From NCBI GenBank assembly GCA_013215505.1, contig JABSQZ010000001.1, positions 186,001 through 250,000 of the forward strand: 64,000 bases of DNA, read 5' to 3'. Shown in pieces: positions 7,465 to 16,503 of this stretch. Position 1 is the stretch's first letter, and every line of letters starts with the position of its first letter. The notes below the pieces were generated by a model that saw nothing but the letters and a program-made list of their open reading frames with translations, made no database searches and was not told the origin of the DNA. The stretch is from Oceanospirillaceae bacterium. GTDB taxonomy: Bacteria > Pseudomonadota > Gammaproteobacteria > Pseudomonadales > Balneatricaceae. The position numbers were made by a program, and so were the translations under genes.

Positions 7465-8657
7465 TTCGCCTGCTCCGACGCGCTTTTATGCACATCTATC
7501 GAGCTGATTTTGTCTGACTCCTGGTCTAACAGACTCTGTGGGAATTGACTCATAAAACAGCAGCAGAGATTTTCACCTATCATCGTGCGTGGGCCCAGTG
7601 GGTGATCAATATGTTTATAAACACCATGGGAATGGCCGTGGGAGTGATCATGACTCTGTGCATGGTCGTGCCCGTGACTGTGTGAATGCTCGTGATCGTG
7701 ATCGTGATCGTGATCGTGACTATGCTCATCTTTCGAGGTCAGTGCAGCCGCCGCCTCTTCAGGATCGACAAACTCTGCATGATGATGATGTATGTCTATT
7801 TCTCCCGCTGCTAAGCGGCGCTGAAAAGACTGCATTAAACTCTCAGCGTTGCTTGGCGGCTGCTCTGTCATTATCTCCCTGAGGCGCACTTCAAAGGCAT
7901 CTATTACTTTGGGGTGATCGTTCAGATAAGGGGTTTTAATAAACTCTATTTGCGGGTGCTGTTCGGCTATTTTATCAACGTAGGCATAAATACGTTTAAT
8001 CAGTCGACCGGTAAACAGGAAGTAGGGAGCCACCACAATTTTCTTAAAACCCAGTTTAATTAAGCGTTCCAGGCCCACTCCCACTGAGGGGTAAGTCACC
8101 CCTGAATAGACAGTATCAGCCCAGCCAAAGCCCATGTTCTCGTTGACGATGCGGGTTAGCTTAGCCGCTTCTGCATTGGCCAGCGTATCTGAAGTACCCC
8201 GGCCGACAACCACTAACATTGTGTCATGTATATTTGCCGGGGGCTGCTGGCAATCCAGTGCCATGGACTGATAAATACGTGTTTGAAACGCTTCTATCAT
8301 GGCCGGATGTAAACCCAGCTCACTGCCATAATGGATTTTAGTACTCGATTGTTGCTCGGCCAATTGCTGTTGAAAGTTCAGCAGTACACTGGGAATATCG
8401 TTGCGCGCATGGGTGGCGGCAAACAACATACCCGGCACCGCATAGATATCATCGACCCCGGCGGCAACCAGTTTTTTCAGCCCCATGTGGATATTAGGTG
8501 CCGAGAACTCTAAAAAACCATATTCTATTGGCGTATCCGGGAAGCGCTGTTTTAGGCCCGCGGCCACCCGCGAGAACTCTCGCTCGGCGTCTTTATCGCG
8601 GCTGCCATGGCCGCAAATCATAATACCTATGCTTCTTTTATTTTCTATATCAGACAT
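7461..8657 (-). CDS. cbiX: Two-domain CbiX-type chelatase with histidine-rich tail
   Basis: CbiX inserts cobalt into sirohydrochlorin early in the anaerobic pathway. This 398-residue protein has two CbiX-fold halves: GIMICGHGSRDKDAEREF near the N-terminus with the active-site histidine in GHGS, and MLVVVGRGTSDTLANAEAAK in the second half, where the equivalent position is GRGTSD. About residues 285-360 are extremely histidine-rich (runs of HD and HS), a probable metal store or chaperone segment. A CCC triplet in ENLCCCF follows, where CbiX enzymes of some bacteria bear a cysteine metal site. It overlaps cobU. Its presence beside cobN is the main sign of a hybrid cobalt-insertion route. Confidence 0.85.
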   Translation of the reverse strand: MSDIENKRSIGIMICGHGSRDKDAEREFSRVAAGLKQRFPDTPIEYGFLEFSAPNIHMGLKKLVAAGVDDIYAVPGMLFAATHARNDIPSVLLNFQQQLAEQQSSTKIHYGSELGLHPAMIEAFQTRIYQSMALDCQQPPANIHDTMLVVVGRGTSDTLANAEAAKLTRIVNENMGFGWADTVYSGVTYPSVGVGLERLIKLGFKKIVVAPYFLFTGRLIKRIYAYVDKIAEQHPQIEFIKTPYLNDHPKVIDAFEVRLREIMTEQPPSNAESLMQSFQRRLAAGEIDIHHHHAEFVDPEEAAAALTSKDEHSHDHDHDHDHEHSHSHGHDHAQSHDHSHGHSHGVYKHIDHPLGPRTMIGENLCCCFMSQFPQSLLDQESDKISSIDVHKSASEQAK

Positions 8658-8705
8658 ATCATTAACTCTTCATTCTAATTTGACGACTACAAATTCTCTG
8701 TTACT

Positions 8706-8735
8706 GATTAAACAGCGTTGCAATTTTTTATTGCA
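8706..8735 (-). promoter_or_regulatory. Hairpin overlapping the cobD stop codon
   Basis: On the minus strand GCGCTGCAAT and ATTGCAACGC pair with one mismatch around a short A-rich loop that contains the cobD stop codon. TGTTT follows. It may attenuate or protect the transcript before cbiX, which starts about 50 bases further on. Confidence 0.4.
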
Positions 8736-9888
8736 GCGCTGACCCCACTTTCAGCGAACAACTATTTATACAATCCAGCACTCGTTTTTGAAAACTACTA
8801 TTGTCAGTTGGCAGGATACCAATACGCAACAGGCACTCAGTGTCTACAGCACCCGCAACAGGCAGCTCGATGACCCTTAATAAAATACCGCTGCGGGCAA
8901 AGTGTTGCTGCACTTGTAGTCCTATTGGCATTGGCATTTTATAGCTGCTGAACAAGCTTTGATGAACCTGCCAGTTAGCGGCGCACAACGGCTCACTCTG
9001 CGCTAATCCCCCCGTTTCTCCGGCTGCTGGGATGATACTCTGGATGCGTTTTATAAGCGGCAAAAACAGTTGCTGGGTAACCGTTGCGGCCCTTTCAATC
9101 TGTACTCTGGCAGTGTCTTGCCACACTTTGTCTGACATCGCTTTGCCCGCCAGATACTGAGCCGGGCCATTGATCATCCACAATCCCAATTGCCGCTGGA
9201 TTCTCTGCCGCAATTGCCCAGTGCAAAAAGCAAAGCCAATACGTATTCCCGCCAACCCAAAAAACTTACCAAAAGAGCGTAACACCAACACATTCGCCGG
9301 CCAATCATGCGCCAGTACAGACTGCCCGGGTTCAACATCAATAAAGGCTTCATCGACGATAAGGTAACAACCACTGGCCAATTTTCCGGCCCAGCGCAGC
9401 AACTGCTCTGCATCTATCAGTAAACCACTGGGATTGTTGGGGTTTATCACGACTAAATGCTGTTGCGGTTGTTCGCTAATTGCCGTATCTATGGCCTTTA
9501 TCGCCTTGGCTAAATCAAAAGCCGGATAACTGCGCAGCTCAAAACTGGCATTCAGCCAACTCTTTCGATGTTCACAGTAACCTACCTCTGGCAGTAACAC
9601 TGGATGTTTATCGACACAGTGTGGCAGGTTTTGAATCAGCATCTGCGAACCGATCAAGGGTATAAAATTCCCACTGCCATAGTAACTGGCGCTGGCGGCT
9701 AAAAAATCCGGCTGCAGATAAGGCAATTGCCGAAACACGAAATCGGGGACATTGGCACTGGGATAGGCATCCGGGTTAAGGCCTGTAGACAAATCGATCC
9801 ACTGATCAAGCGCTATGCCAAATTGCTCACTAGCGCTGATAATGTCGCCACCGTGAAGCGCACTAATGTTCATCTCTGCTACACTCAT
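8728..9888 (-). CDS. cobD: Threonine-phosphate decarboxylase-like aminotransferase CobD/CobC
   Basis: A 386-residue class I/II PLP enzyme. WIDLSTGLNPD near residue 30 is typical of this family. The PLP site is spread over NPNNPSG (149-155), the aspartate in YLIVDEAFID (179) and the Schiff-base lysine K208 in RSFGKFFGLAGIR. CobD makes (R)-1-amino-2-propanol phosphate from threonine phosphate; the CbiB partner gene next door uses that product. The symbol cobC is used for the same enzyme in Pseudomonas denitrificans, and cobD here follows Salmonella usage. No strong ribosome binding site is seen at 9888; the Met at 9873 is an alternative. Confidence 0.9.
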   Translation of the reverse strand: MSVAEMNISALHGGDIISASEQFGIALDQWIDLSTGLNPDAYPSANVPDFVFRQLPYLQPDFLAASASYYGSGNFIPLIGSQMLIQNLPHCVDKHPVLLPEVGYCEHRKSWLNASFELRSYPAFDLAKAIKAIDTAISEQPQQHLVVINPNNPSGLLIDAEQLLRWAGKLASGCYLIVDEAFIDVEPGQSVLAHDWPANVLVLRSFGKFFGLAGIRIGFAFCTGQLRQRIQRQLGLWMINGPAQYLAGKAMSDKVWQDTARVQIERAATVTQQLFLPLIKRIQSIIPAAGETGGLAQSEPLCAANWQVHQSLFSSYKMPMPIGLQVQQHFARSGILLRVIELPVAGAVDTECLLRIGILPTDNSSFQKRVLDCINSCSLKVGSALQ

Positions 9889-9934
9889 CTGTTAACCATC
9901 AAGGTAAATACTCTAGTCATTTTCAATATCTCAT

Positions 9935-10906
9935 TCACCAGCAAAGCGCCACTAGCAATAGCAGCAACAGCCACAACCCAAGTACTCTGTCGACCAGCGA
10001 ACAGGCCGCATCTATAGCGACAGCGCTGGGGAGATTACCACTTTCTGGCCCCAGCAGCGGCCGCTCTTGCCACTTTCCCTGATAGTGTGAGCCGCCACCT
10101 AAGCGAACATTTATCGCCCCGGCTCCCGCGGCCATCACCGGTCCGGCGTTGGGGCTTTTCCAGTTCAACCCCTGCAACTTCCAACACTGCAGGGCACTTC
10201 TACTGTTGCCTAGTAAAGCATAAGAGAGAGCGGTAAGCCTGGCCGGAAAGTAGTTGAGAAGATCATCGATACGCGCAGCCGCCCAGCCAAAGTGCAGATA
10301 ACGCTGGTTTTTATAGCCCCACATAGCATCTAAAGTGTTGGCCAATCGGTACAGCACTATCCCGGGGACGCCCAGCACTAAAAACCAGAATATCGCCGCA
10401 AAGATCGCGTCGGCACCATTTTCCAACACAGACTCTGTGGCCGCATTGGCAATTTGGCTCTGCTCTAATGCATCGCAGTCACGGCTAACAATCATTGCCA
10501 GTGCCGATCTGGCCGCGGTTAAATTACCGGCCTTTAACGGCCGGATTATCGCCTTGGCATGGCTATTTAAACTGCGCCAGCCAATGGCTATATACAAAAT
10601 AAATGCGCCGTACAGCAGTGCGCTCAACTCATTGTAAAATCCACTGACTTGTATGTATTGCTCAAGCAAAAAACTCAGATAAGTGATCGGCAGTACCGCC
10701 AGGACCCAGGCTAAAACACCGGCGAGTTTCTTGCCGGCGGCATTCGATATCGGCCAAGCTTTAAGAAAATTCTTAGTACTGTTAAAACTCTTTTCTATCT
10801 CAGTGGCTATAGCACCAAAGTAGACCAACGGATGGTGGCGACGCATTTCTGAAAAATGGAAATCTAACACTACTGCCAACAGTACTACTGCAAAGCTGAA
10901 CCACAT
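9935..10906 (-). CDS. cbiB: Adenosylcobinamide-phosphate synthase CbiB
   Basis: CbiB is an inner-membrane amide synthase that attaches aminopropanol (phosphate) to adenosylcobyric acid. The 323-residue protein starts with a hydrophobic segment followed by LDFHFSEMRRHHPLVYFG, the family motif, and later has ENGADAIFAAIFWF and NWKSPNAGPVMAAGAGAINVRLGG, also typical. The start codon shares its A with the cobQ stop (TAATG), so translation is probably coupled to cobQ. It lies upstream of cobD. Confidence 0.94.
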   Translation of the reverse strand: MWFSFAVVLLAVVLDFHFSEMRRHHPLVYFGAIATEIEKSFNSTKNFLKAWPISNAAGKKLAGVLAWVLAVLPITYLSFLLEQYIQVSGFYNELSALLYGAFILYIAIGWRSLNSHAKAIIRPLKAGNLTAARSALAMIVSRDCDALEQSQIANAATESVLENGADAIFAAIFWFLVLGVPGIVLYRLANTLDAMWGYKNQRYLHFGWAAARIDDLLNYFPARLTALSYALLGNSRSALQCWKLQGLNWKSPNAGPVMAAGAGAINVRLGGGSHYQGKWQERPLLGPESGNLPSAVAIDAACSLVDRVLGLWLLLLLLVALCW

Positions 10907-12456
10907 TATGAAGACTCCCGCTGGGTAATTTTTCTGTCAGTTGCTGCATCCTCTAAAGCCAGCAGCTGGCTCAATATACTGAAAGGTAATACCTTTTCAA
11001 CTTCATCAGCCAACCGCTGCAGTTGCATCTCCCGAAACTGCTGGTAGTTAAATCCAACAATTTCAGTCATACCCGCCCAGTTGAGGATCTGTTTCAGGAT
11101 TTCATCACCTTCCAGCAGACCGTGCAGATAAGTACCGCGCACACTATCTTCTGCGTTGGCGGCCCCCTCCAGGTAAGTGTGTTCACTCCCCCGGGCACTG
11201 ATCTCGAACCAGGGCCGTTGCAGATCCGCTCCGCTGCTAACGCCTACATGGATTTCATACCCGGTGACGGGTACCTGGCTATGCAGGCAGCGACCGCTGA
11301 CATTGGTCAGTGTTTTAGTTTCAGCCAGGCTAGTTTGCATTGCTAACAGCCCCAGCCCCGCACAGCAGCCGAGATCGGTTTCAATCCCATGGGGATCATC
11401 AATCACTTCGCCGAGCATCTGATAGCCGCCGCATATTCCCAGAACTTTACCGCCAAAGCGCAGATGTCGGTCAATTATTGGCTGCCAGCCGGTTTCTTTT
11501 AGCCAGGCTAAGTCGTGACTGACATTTTTACTGCCGGGCAAAATGATTAGATCTGCACCTTTAAAGAGTGTCGCATCGCGGACAAATTCGCAGTCGATCT
11601 GCGGATGCAACCTGAGCACGTCAAAGTCGGTGTGATTGCTGGCCCTTGGGTAGAGTGGCACGACTATTTTAAACGCCGTAATACTGGTGTCTTGCTGTTG
11701 ATTAACGGCATCTTCGGCTTCGATGTGCAGATTTTTAATATAGGGGATAACCGCCACTGTCGGCACCCCGGTTTTTTGCTGCAGCCAATCCAGACCGCTT
11801 TGCAATAAACTGACATCGCCGCGAAAACGGTTGATCACAAAGCCTTTCACCCGCTGTTGCTCAGTGTCACTGAGCAGGGCAAAAGTCCCGTAAAGATGAG
11901 CAAACACGCCGCCGCGATCGATATCGGCAATAATCAATACCGGGCAGTCGATAGCTTCGGCAAAACCCATATTGGCGATGTCGTGCTCGCGCAAGTTTAT
12001 CTCCGCTGGCGAGCCGGCCCCCTCTACTATGATCACCGGGTGCAGTTGCTGTAACTCTTGGTGCACCGCCACTACGCACTTCAGTAATTGCGGTTTGTAC
12101 TCGTGATACTGACGCGCTTTCATATTGCCAATCGACTGGCCGTTAACTATCACTTGTGAGCCGACATCAGAGTTTGGCTTAAGCAGTACCGGGTTCATCA
12201 AAATACTCGGTTCTAGCCTGGCCGCTTGCGCCTGTACCGCCTGAGCCCGGCCGATCTCACCGCCCTCTTTAGTGACAGCACTGTTGAGCGCCATATTCTG
12301 CGATTTAAAGGGCGCCACTGACTGACCGTTTTGCACTAAAATGCGACACAGCGCCGCCACCAGAACACTTTTCCCGGCATCCGAGGTGGTACCCTGAATC
12401 ATCAGCGTATGTGGATTTTTAAACGCTCGCTTTTTGTCCCGCTGCACAACATTCAA
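10906..12456 (-). CDS. cobQ: Cobyric acid synthase CobQ
   Basis: CobQ amidates four carboxylates of adenosylcobyrinic acid a,c-diamide using glutamine and ATP. Domains in order: an N-terminal P-loop of the dethiobiotin-synthetase type (QGTTSDAGKS), the family segments FKSQNMALNS and GAGSPAEINL, then a class I glutamine amidotransferase domain with the catalytic cysteine in VLGICGGYQMLG and a histidine in GTYLHGLLEG. The start is uncertain. No good ATG is in frame before 12402; TTG at 12456 overlaps a TGA stop of an upstream mini-frame, GTG at 12447 is also possible, and ATG at 12402 would begin MIQGTTSD. The region upstream is a partial duplication of this gene's own 5' end and the cobN 3' end. 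Confidence 0.93.
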   Translation of the reverse strand: MNVVQRDKKRAFKNPHTLMIQGTTSDAGKSVLVAALCRILVQNGQSVAPFKSQNMALNSAVTKEGGEIGRAQAVQAQAARLEPSILMNPVLLKPNSDVGSQVIVNGQSIGNMKARQYHEYKPQLLKCVVAVHQELQQLHPVIIVEGAGSPAEINLREHDIANMGFAEAIDCPVLIIADIDRGGVFAHLYGTFALLSDTEQQRVKGFVINRFRGDVSLLQSGLDWLQQKTGVPTVAVIPYIKNLHIEAEDAVNQQQDTSITAFKIVVPLYPRASNHTDFDVLRLHPQIDCEFVRDATLFKGADLIILPGSKNVSHDLAWLKETGWQPIIDRHLRFGGKVLGICGGYQMLGEVIDDPHGIETDLGCCAGLGLLAMQTSLAETKTLTNVSGRCLHSQVPVTGYEIHVGVSSGADLQRPWFEISARGSEHTYLEGAANAEDSVRGTYLHGLLEGDEILKQILNWAGMTEIVGFNYQQFREMQLQRLADEVEKVLPFSILSQLLALEDAATDRKITQRESS

Positions 12457-12661
12457 GACTCAGATCCCATTTCTTGTTGCTCGTCTAATGATAAAAGTAG
12501 GGTTTGCAGAATACTTTTCCCGGCATCCGAAGTAGTAGCTGGCAACATAATCATCAGCCTATGCGAATTTTTAAACGCTCGCTTTTTGTCCCGCTGCACC
12601 ATATTCAAGGCTCGGATCCCATTTCTTGTTGCTCGTCTAATGATAAAAGTAGATCCTGCAG
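12360..12661. repeat. Tandem duplication across the cobN/cobQ junction
   Basis: Two copies of about 150 bases lie head to tail, roughly 12360-12509 and 12506-12661. Long identical stretches include the block around 12421-12447 matched at 12573-12599 and that around 12469-12500 matched at 12621-12652. One copy carries the real cobQ 5' end, the other the real cobN 3' end. Point differences and an indel show that it is not brand new. Confidence 0.85.
12453..12602 (-). CDS. 49-codon chimeric mini-ORF: cobQ-like N-terminus fused to cobN tail
   Basis: Between cobN and cobQ lies an intact frame starting at an ATG three bases after the cobN TGA. It encodes a diverged copy of the CobQ N-terminus (MVQRDKKRAF, then ATTSDAGKSI, which keeps the P-loop) and runs directly into a copy of the CobN C-terminus (LLLSLDEQQEMGSES), ending at a TGA that overlaps the TTG of cobQ. 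At DNA level it is a tandem duplication with an offset of 152 bases (146 on the far side of a small indel). Whether it is translated is unknown. It could be a simple duplication scar, a leader that couples cobN to cobQ translation, or a small protein. Confidence 0.6.
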   Translation of the reverse strand: MVQRDKKRAFKNSHRLMIMLPATTSDAGKSILQTLLLSLDEQQEMGSES

Positions 12662-15600
12662 CTTGTCTTCGTAGCCTTCAGGGTTTTCCCACATGCCCCG
12701 CTGGGTCGCTTCCAACAAGCGCTCGGCCATCTCCTCCAGGGCATGGGGATTGTTCTGCTGCAAAAAGTGCTGATTTTGAGGATCGAACAACAAAGTATCG
12801 GCCACTTTTTTGTATTGGTAGTCATCAATCAGATTGGTAGTCGCATCGTAGGCAAACATATAATCGACGCTGGCAGTCATTTCAAAAGCGCCTTTGTAGC
12901 CGTGCTCGCGCATCCCCGCCAACCATTTTGGGTTTAACACTCTGGAGCGAATCACCCGGTTCAGCTCTTCTTTTAAAGTGCGGATAATAGGCTTTTGTGG
13001 ATTGCTGTGATCACTGTGATAGATCACCGGATCACGGCCTGATAGCTGACTAACCGCATTGCTCATGCCTCCCTGGAACTGATAATAATCGTCAGAATCC
13101 AAAATATCATGTTCGCGGTTATCCTGGTTTTGCACTACCACTTGCAGTGTCGATAATTGATGGGCGAAGGCGTCTGTTGCAACCACCGCATCTTCAGCAC
13201 TGTTAGTATATGCGTAGCCACCCCAGTTTAAATAGGCATCCGATAAGTCACTGGCATGCTGCCAACAGCGCTCATCAATCAACCCCTGCAACCCGGCTCC
13301 GTACGCACCCGGCTTAGAGCCGAACACCCGATAACTTGCCTGGCGCAGCGCCAACTCTGGGTCTACACCGCTGGCGATCAGCTCGCTGCTGCGCCGCTGC
13401 ACATTTTGCGCGATCACATTGCTGTCACCTGGATCATCCATATTGACTATCGCCTGTACGGCCGTGTCATAGAGTTTCATCACATTGGCAAAGGCATCGC
13501 GGAAAAAGCCAGAGACACGCAGTGTCACATCGACTCTGGGCCGCCCCAGCTGCATGCAGGGAATAACTTCAATGTCGACCACCCGCTGGGAACCAACAGC
13601 CCATATTGGCCTCACCCCCATTAAGGCAAAAGCCTGGGCGATATCATCGCCACCAGTGCGCATAGTCGCAGTGCCCCACACCGACAGGCCCAGCTGCTGC
13701 GGGTAGCTGCCATGCTCCTGCAGATGCCGATGGATCAACGCATCTGCGGATTGCTGGCCCAGCGCCCAGGCCGCCTTGGAGGGCACGGAGCGATTATCCA
13801 GGGAAAAAAAGTTGCGCCCGGTAGGCAGCGTATCTAGCCGCCCTCTGGTAGGTGCGCCACTGGGGCCCGGCTCGATAAAGTGCCCCGACAGGCCTTTAGT
13901 CAAAGCGCTTAGTTCTTGTTCCACTGAACGCTCTAAGACTGTTTTAATCACTTGTTTGCAGTAGTTTAACTGCTCGGCAGTGCGCGGGTACTGGGCCAGT
14001 GCGGACAAATCCTGGCCATCGATAACAAAGCGGCCGACCCAGTCGACGGCCAACAATTCCAGACGCTCACGGGTATCTGCCGCAGTGCGCCAAAAGCTCT
14101 CAGATACTTGCTTAAGCAATTCAGGTTTACTGCTCAACCACTCTTGAGTGTCCGCTTCACTGGGATCAAACGGTTGTCCCTGCAAGTGTAATTTAAAATC
14201 TTTGGCCATGTTGTGCAATAGCCCGGCATCGATAACGGCACTGCCTCTGGGGAGCCGCAACAGTGCAATGATAGTATCGATCAGTTTATCGGTCTTTGGC
14301 AGCTGTCCCAAAATGTGCAGGCCCTGACGAATTTGCGCCTCTTTAATGTCACACAGATAAGTATCTAACTGATCCAATACTTGTGCATCACGCACAGCCA
14401 GATCACTGCACTGCGCTATATTCAGCTCATCGATCAAATTTGTCGATTGCACTTGCAGTAAAATCTGCTCGCGCAGCCAGTTTTCCCGGCGGCTATCCAT
14501 CCCCAGTGCCTGGTAGTACTCATCTACTAAACCTTCCAGTTCCGCCATTTCGCCGTAGATTTCTGCCCGCCCCATCGGCGGCATCAAATGATCGATAATA
14601 ACCGCCTGAGTACGGCGCTTAGCCTGCGCCCCCTCACCCGGGTCATTGACAATAAAGGGATAAAAGTGCGGCACCGGACCCATGGCGATGTCCGGCCAGC
14701 ACTGCTCAGACAGACCCAGCCCTTTACCGGGAAGCCACTCCAGATTGCCGTGTTTCCCCACGTGCACCAGCGCATCTACTTTATAGACGTGCCGCAACCA
14801 GAAGTAAAAAGCCAAATAGCTGTGTGGCGGTACTAAATCCGGATCGTGATAGTTGGCCAGTAAATCTATATTAAAGCCGCGCGCGGGCTGGATGCCGACA
14901 AATATTTTGCCCAATCGGATACCGGCAATCATTATCCTGCCATCACGGAATTTATGATCTTGCTCGACCTCTCCCCAGCGCTCGGTTACCGCCTCGCGAC
15001 TCTGCTTGGGTAATTTGTCAAAGTACTGTCGATACACTTCAACATCTAAGCTCTGCCAACAGCCTAAGTAGTGCAAGGTATTGGGATTGTTGGTGACACT
15101 TTGTAACAATTGTTCGATCAATGCATTGCCATGCTCAGGTAGATCATGGCCCAGCGCGTAATCATCCCGCTGGAGCGCATTCAGAATATTGACACAAGAG
15201 TTGGGGGTATCTAAGCCCACCCCGTTGCCGATGCGCCCGTCTTTGGTCGGATAATTCGCTAAGATCAGCGCAATATACTTATCGCGGTTGGCGGTTTCGC
15301 TCAGTGCCAGGTATTTTTTTGCCAGCTCGATCACAAAATCGGCCCGCTCATTGTGTAACTGATAGCGCACCACTTCCACTTGGGCAGCGTTATCCCGGTG
15401 ACTGGCACCTTTGAAACTGATCGCCCGGGTGGTGATGCGCCCATCTAATTCTGGCAGTGCAACTTGCATCGCCACGTCGCGACTGCGCAGGCCCTGACTG
15501 AAACTTTGCCAATCTTCCACTGTGCTGCTACTGAGTATTAGCTGCAGCACCGGGATCTGTGCGGCAAAGGGCGAGACAAAATCGCTGGGTTGCGATGAGA

Positions 15601-16492
15601 GCTCTGGTGCCTGGGAGCGATTACTGGCAAAGCCAGTGGTATTGAGGATCAGTTTGACCCCGGCGCGCTCAATCAACAAATCTACCAGGGCAATAGATTC
15701 GGCATCTTTGAGCGAGGCAATGGCAATCGGCAGCGGCTTTAAACCCGCGCCGCGCATCTGCGCAATCAACTGATCAAACATCGGAGTATTCGCCGATTGT
15801 AAATGGCTGCGATAAAACAGCAGTGCCACGGGCGCACTTGGCAGGGTGCTGTCGGCCGCAAAGTCAGTTGCATCCTCTAACCACTGTTGCTGCCACTGTT
15901 CGAGTGTCGCTTGAGCGTATTGGCTGGCTGGTTTATACAGCTGGGCCCGCGGCAGTATTTGCGGCTCGCGCCACTGCCAGGGCAGGGCGAAATACTCTGC
16001 CCCGAGGAAGTGTAATAACTCAGTACTGTTGGCGCTGCCGCTCTCACGCAGATAGCGCCACAACATCGTATGTACTTCATCACTGACGCCACTGGCAGCG
16101 TTGAGCTCCGGGTCGGGACTGTCGTCGCCAGGGACTAAAATCAACACCCGGCCACTGCGCTGTGCCCACTCGCACATCCGCTCAAACCCATAGGGCCAGT
16201 AGTTGCGGCCACCCAAAAGTGACACTAACAGCACTTTGGCATGTTGCAGCACTTTTTCTTCGTAGAGGTCAAAGGCGGCGGGCTTTAACAGTTGCAACCA
16301 GTTGGCGATGCGCACACTGGGGAGATCATCACTAGAGTCCTGCACTAACTTAGAGCGCTGCAGTCCAGCGGACAGCGCCGCCAGCTGGCTATCCGCCGCC
16401 GTCAATATAACGATATCTGCTGGGGACTGATCGAGATCGATAATCCCCTCTTCATCGACAAAGCCACCGGGCTTTGCTGCCAATAGATGCAT
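12605..16492 (-). CDS. cobN: Cobaltochelatase large subunit CobN
   Basis: CobN is the large, substrate- and cobalt-binding subunit of the ATP-dependent chelatase that inserts cobalt into hydrogenobyrinic acid a,c-diamide late in the aerobic pathway. The 1295 residues fit CobN/ChlH length. Typical stretches are GNGVGLDTPNSCVNIL, VHVGKHGNLEWLPGKGLGLS and YGYKGAFEMTASVDYMFAYDATT. Its ATPase partner is likely the ChlI/ChlD fusion at the head of the operon, because no cobS/cobT-type chelatase genes are present. It follows cobW by 11 bases. Its last codons are repeated in the mini-frame just downstream. Confidence 0.95.
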   Translation of the reverse strand: MHLLAAKPGGFVDEEGIIDLDQSPADIVILTAADSQLAALSAGLQRSKLVQDSSDDLPSVRIANWLQLLKPAAFDLYEEKVLQHAKVLLVSLLGGRNYWPYGFERMCEWAQRSGRVLILVPGDDSPDPELNAASGVSDEVHTMLWRYLRESGSANSTELLHFLGAEYFALPWQWREPQILPRAQLYKPASQYAQATLEQWQQQWLEDATDFAADSTLPSAPVALLFYRSHLQSANTPMFDQLIAQMRGAGLKPLPIAIASLKDAESIALVDLLIERAGVKLILNTTGFASNRSQAPELSSQPSDFVSPFAAQIPVLQLILSSSTVEDWQSFSQGLRSRDVAMQVALPELDGRITTRAISFKGASHRDNAAQVEVVRYQLHNERADFVIELAKKYLALSETANRDKYIALILANYPTKDGRIGNGVGLDTPNSCVNILNALQRDDYALGHDLPEHGNALIEQLLQSVTNNPNTLHYLGCWQSLDVEVYRQYFDKLPKQSREAVTERWGEVEQDHKFRDGRIMIAGIRLGKIFVGIQPARGFNIDLLANYHDPDLVPPHSYLAFYFWLRHVYKVDALVHVGKHGNLEWLPGKGLGLSEQCWPDIAMGPVPHFYPFIVNDPGEGAQAKRRTQAVIIDHLMPPMGRAEIYGEMAELEGLVDEYYQALGMDSRRENWLREQILLQVQSTNLIDELNIAQCSDLAVRDAQVLDQLDTYLCDIKEAQIRQGLHILGQLPKTDKLIDTIIALLRLPRGSAVIDAGLLHNMAKDFKLHLQGQPFDPSEADTQEWLSSKPELLKQVSESFWRTAADTRERLELLAVDWVGRFVIDGQDLSALAQYPRTAEQLNYCKQVIKTVLERSVEQELSALTKGLSGHFIEPGPSGAPTRGRLDTLPTGRNFFSLDNRSVPSKAAWALGQQSADALIHRHLQEHGSYPQQLGLSVWGTATMRTGGDDIAQAFALMGVRPIWAVGSQRVVDIEVIPCMQLGRPRVDVTLRVSGFFRDAFANVMKLYDTAVQAIVNMDDPGDSNVIAQNVQRRSSELIASGVDPELALRQASYRVFGSKPGAYGAGLQGLIDERCWQHASDLSDAYLNWGGYAYTNSAEDAVVATDAFAHQLSTLQVVVQNQDNREHDILDSDDYYQFQGGMSNAVSQLSGRDPVIYHSDHSNPQKPIIRTLKEELNRVIRSRVLNPKWLAGMREHGYKGAFEMTASVDYMFAYDATTNLIDDYQYKKVADTLLFDPQNQHFLQQNNPHALEEMAERLLEATQRGMWENPEGYEDKLQDLLLSLDEQQEMGSEP

Positions 16493-16503
16493 CTGTATTT
16501 ATC

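Noticed and set aside
12409-12840. Plus-strand frame of 143 codons across the cobN/cobQ duplication
   Set aside because: It arises only from the complementary strand of the duplicated segment; its internal repeat is explained by that duplication.
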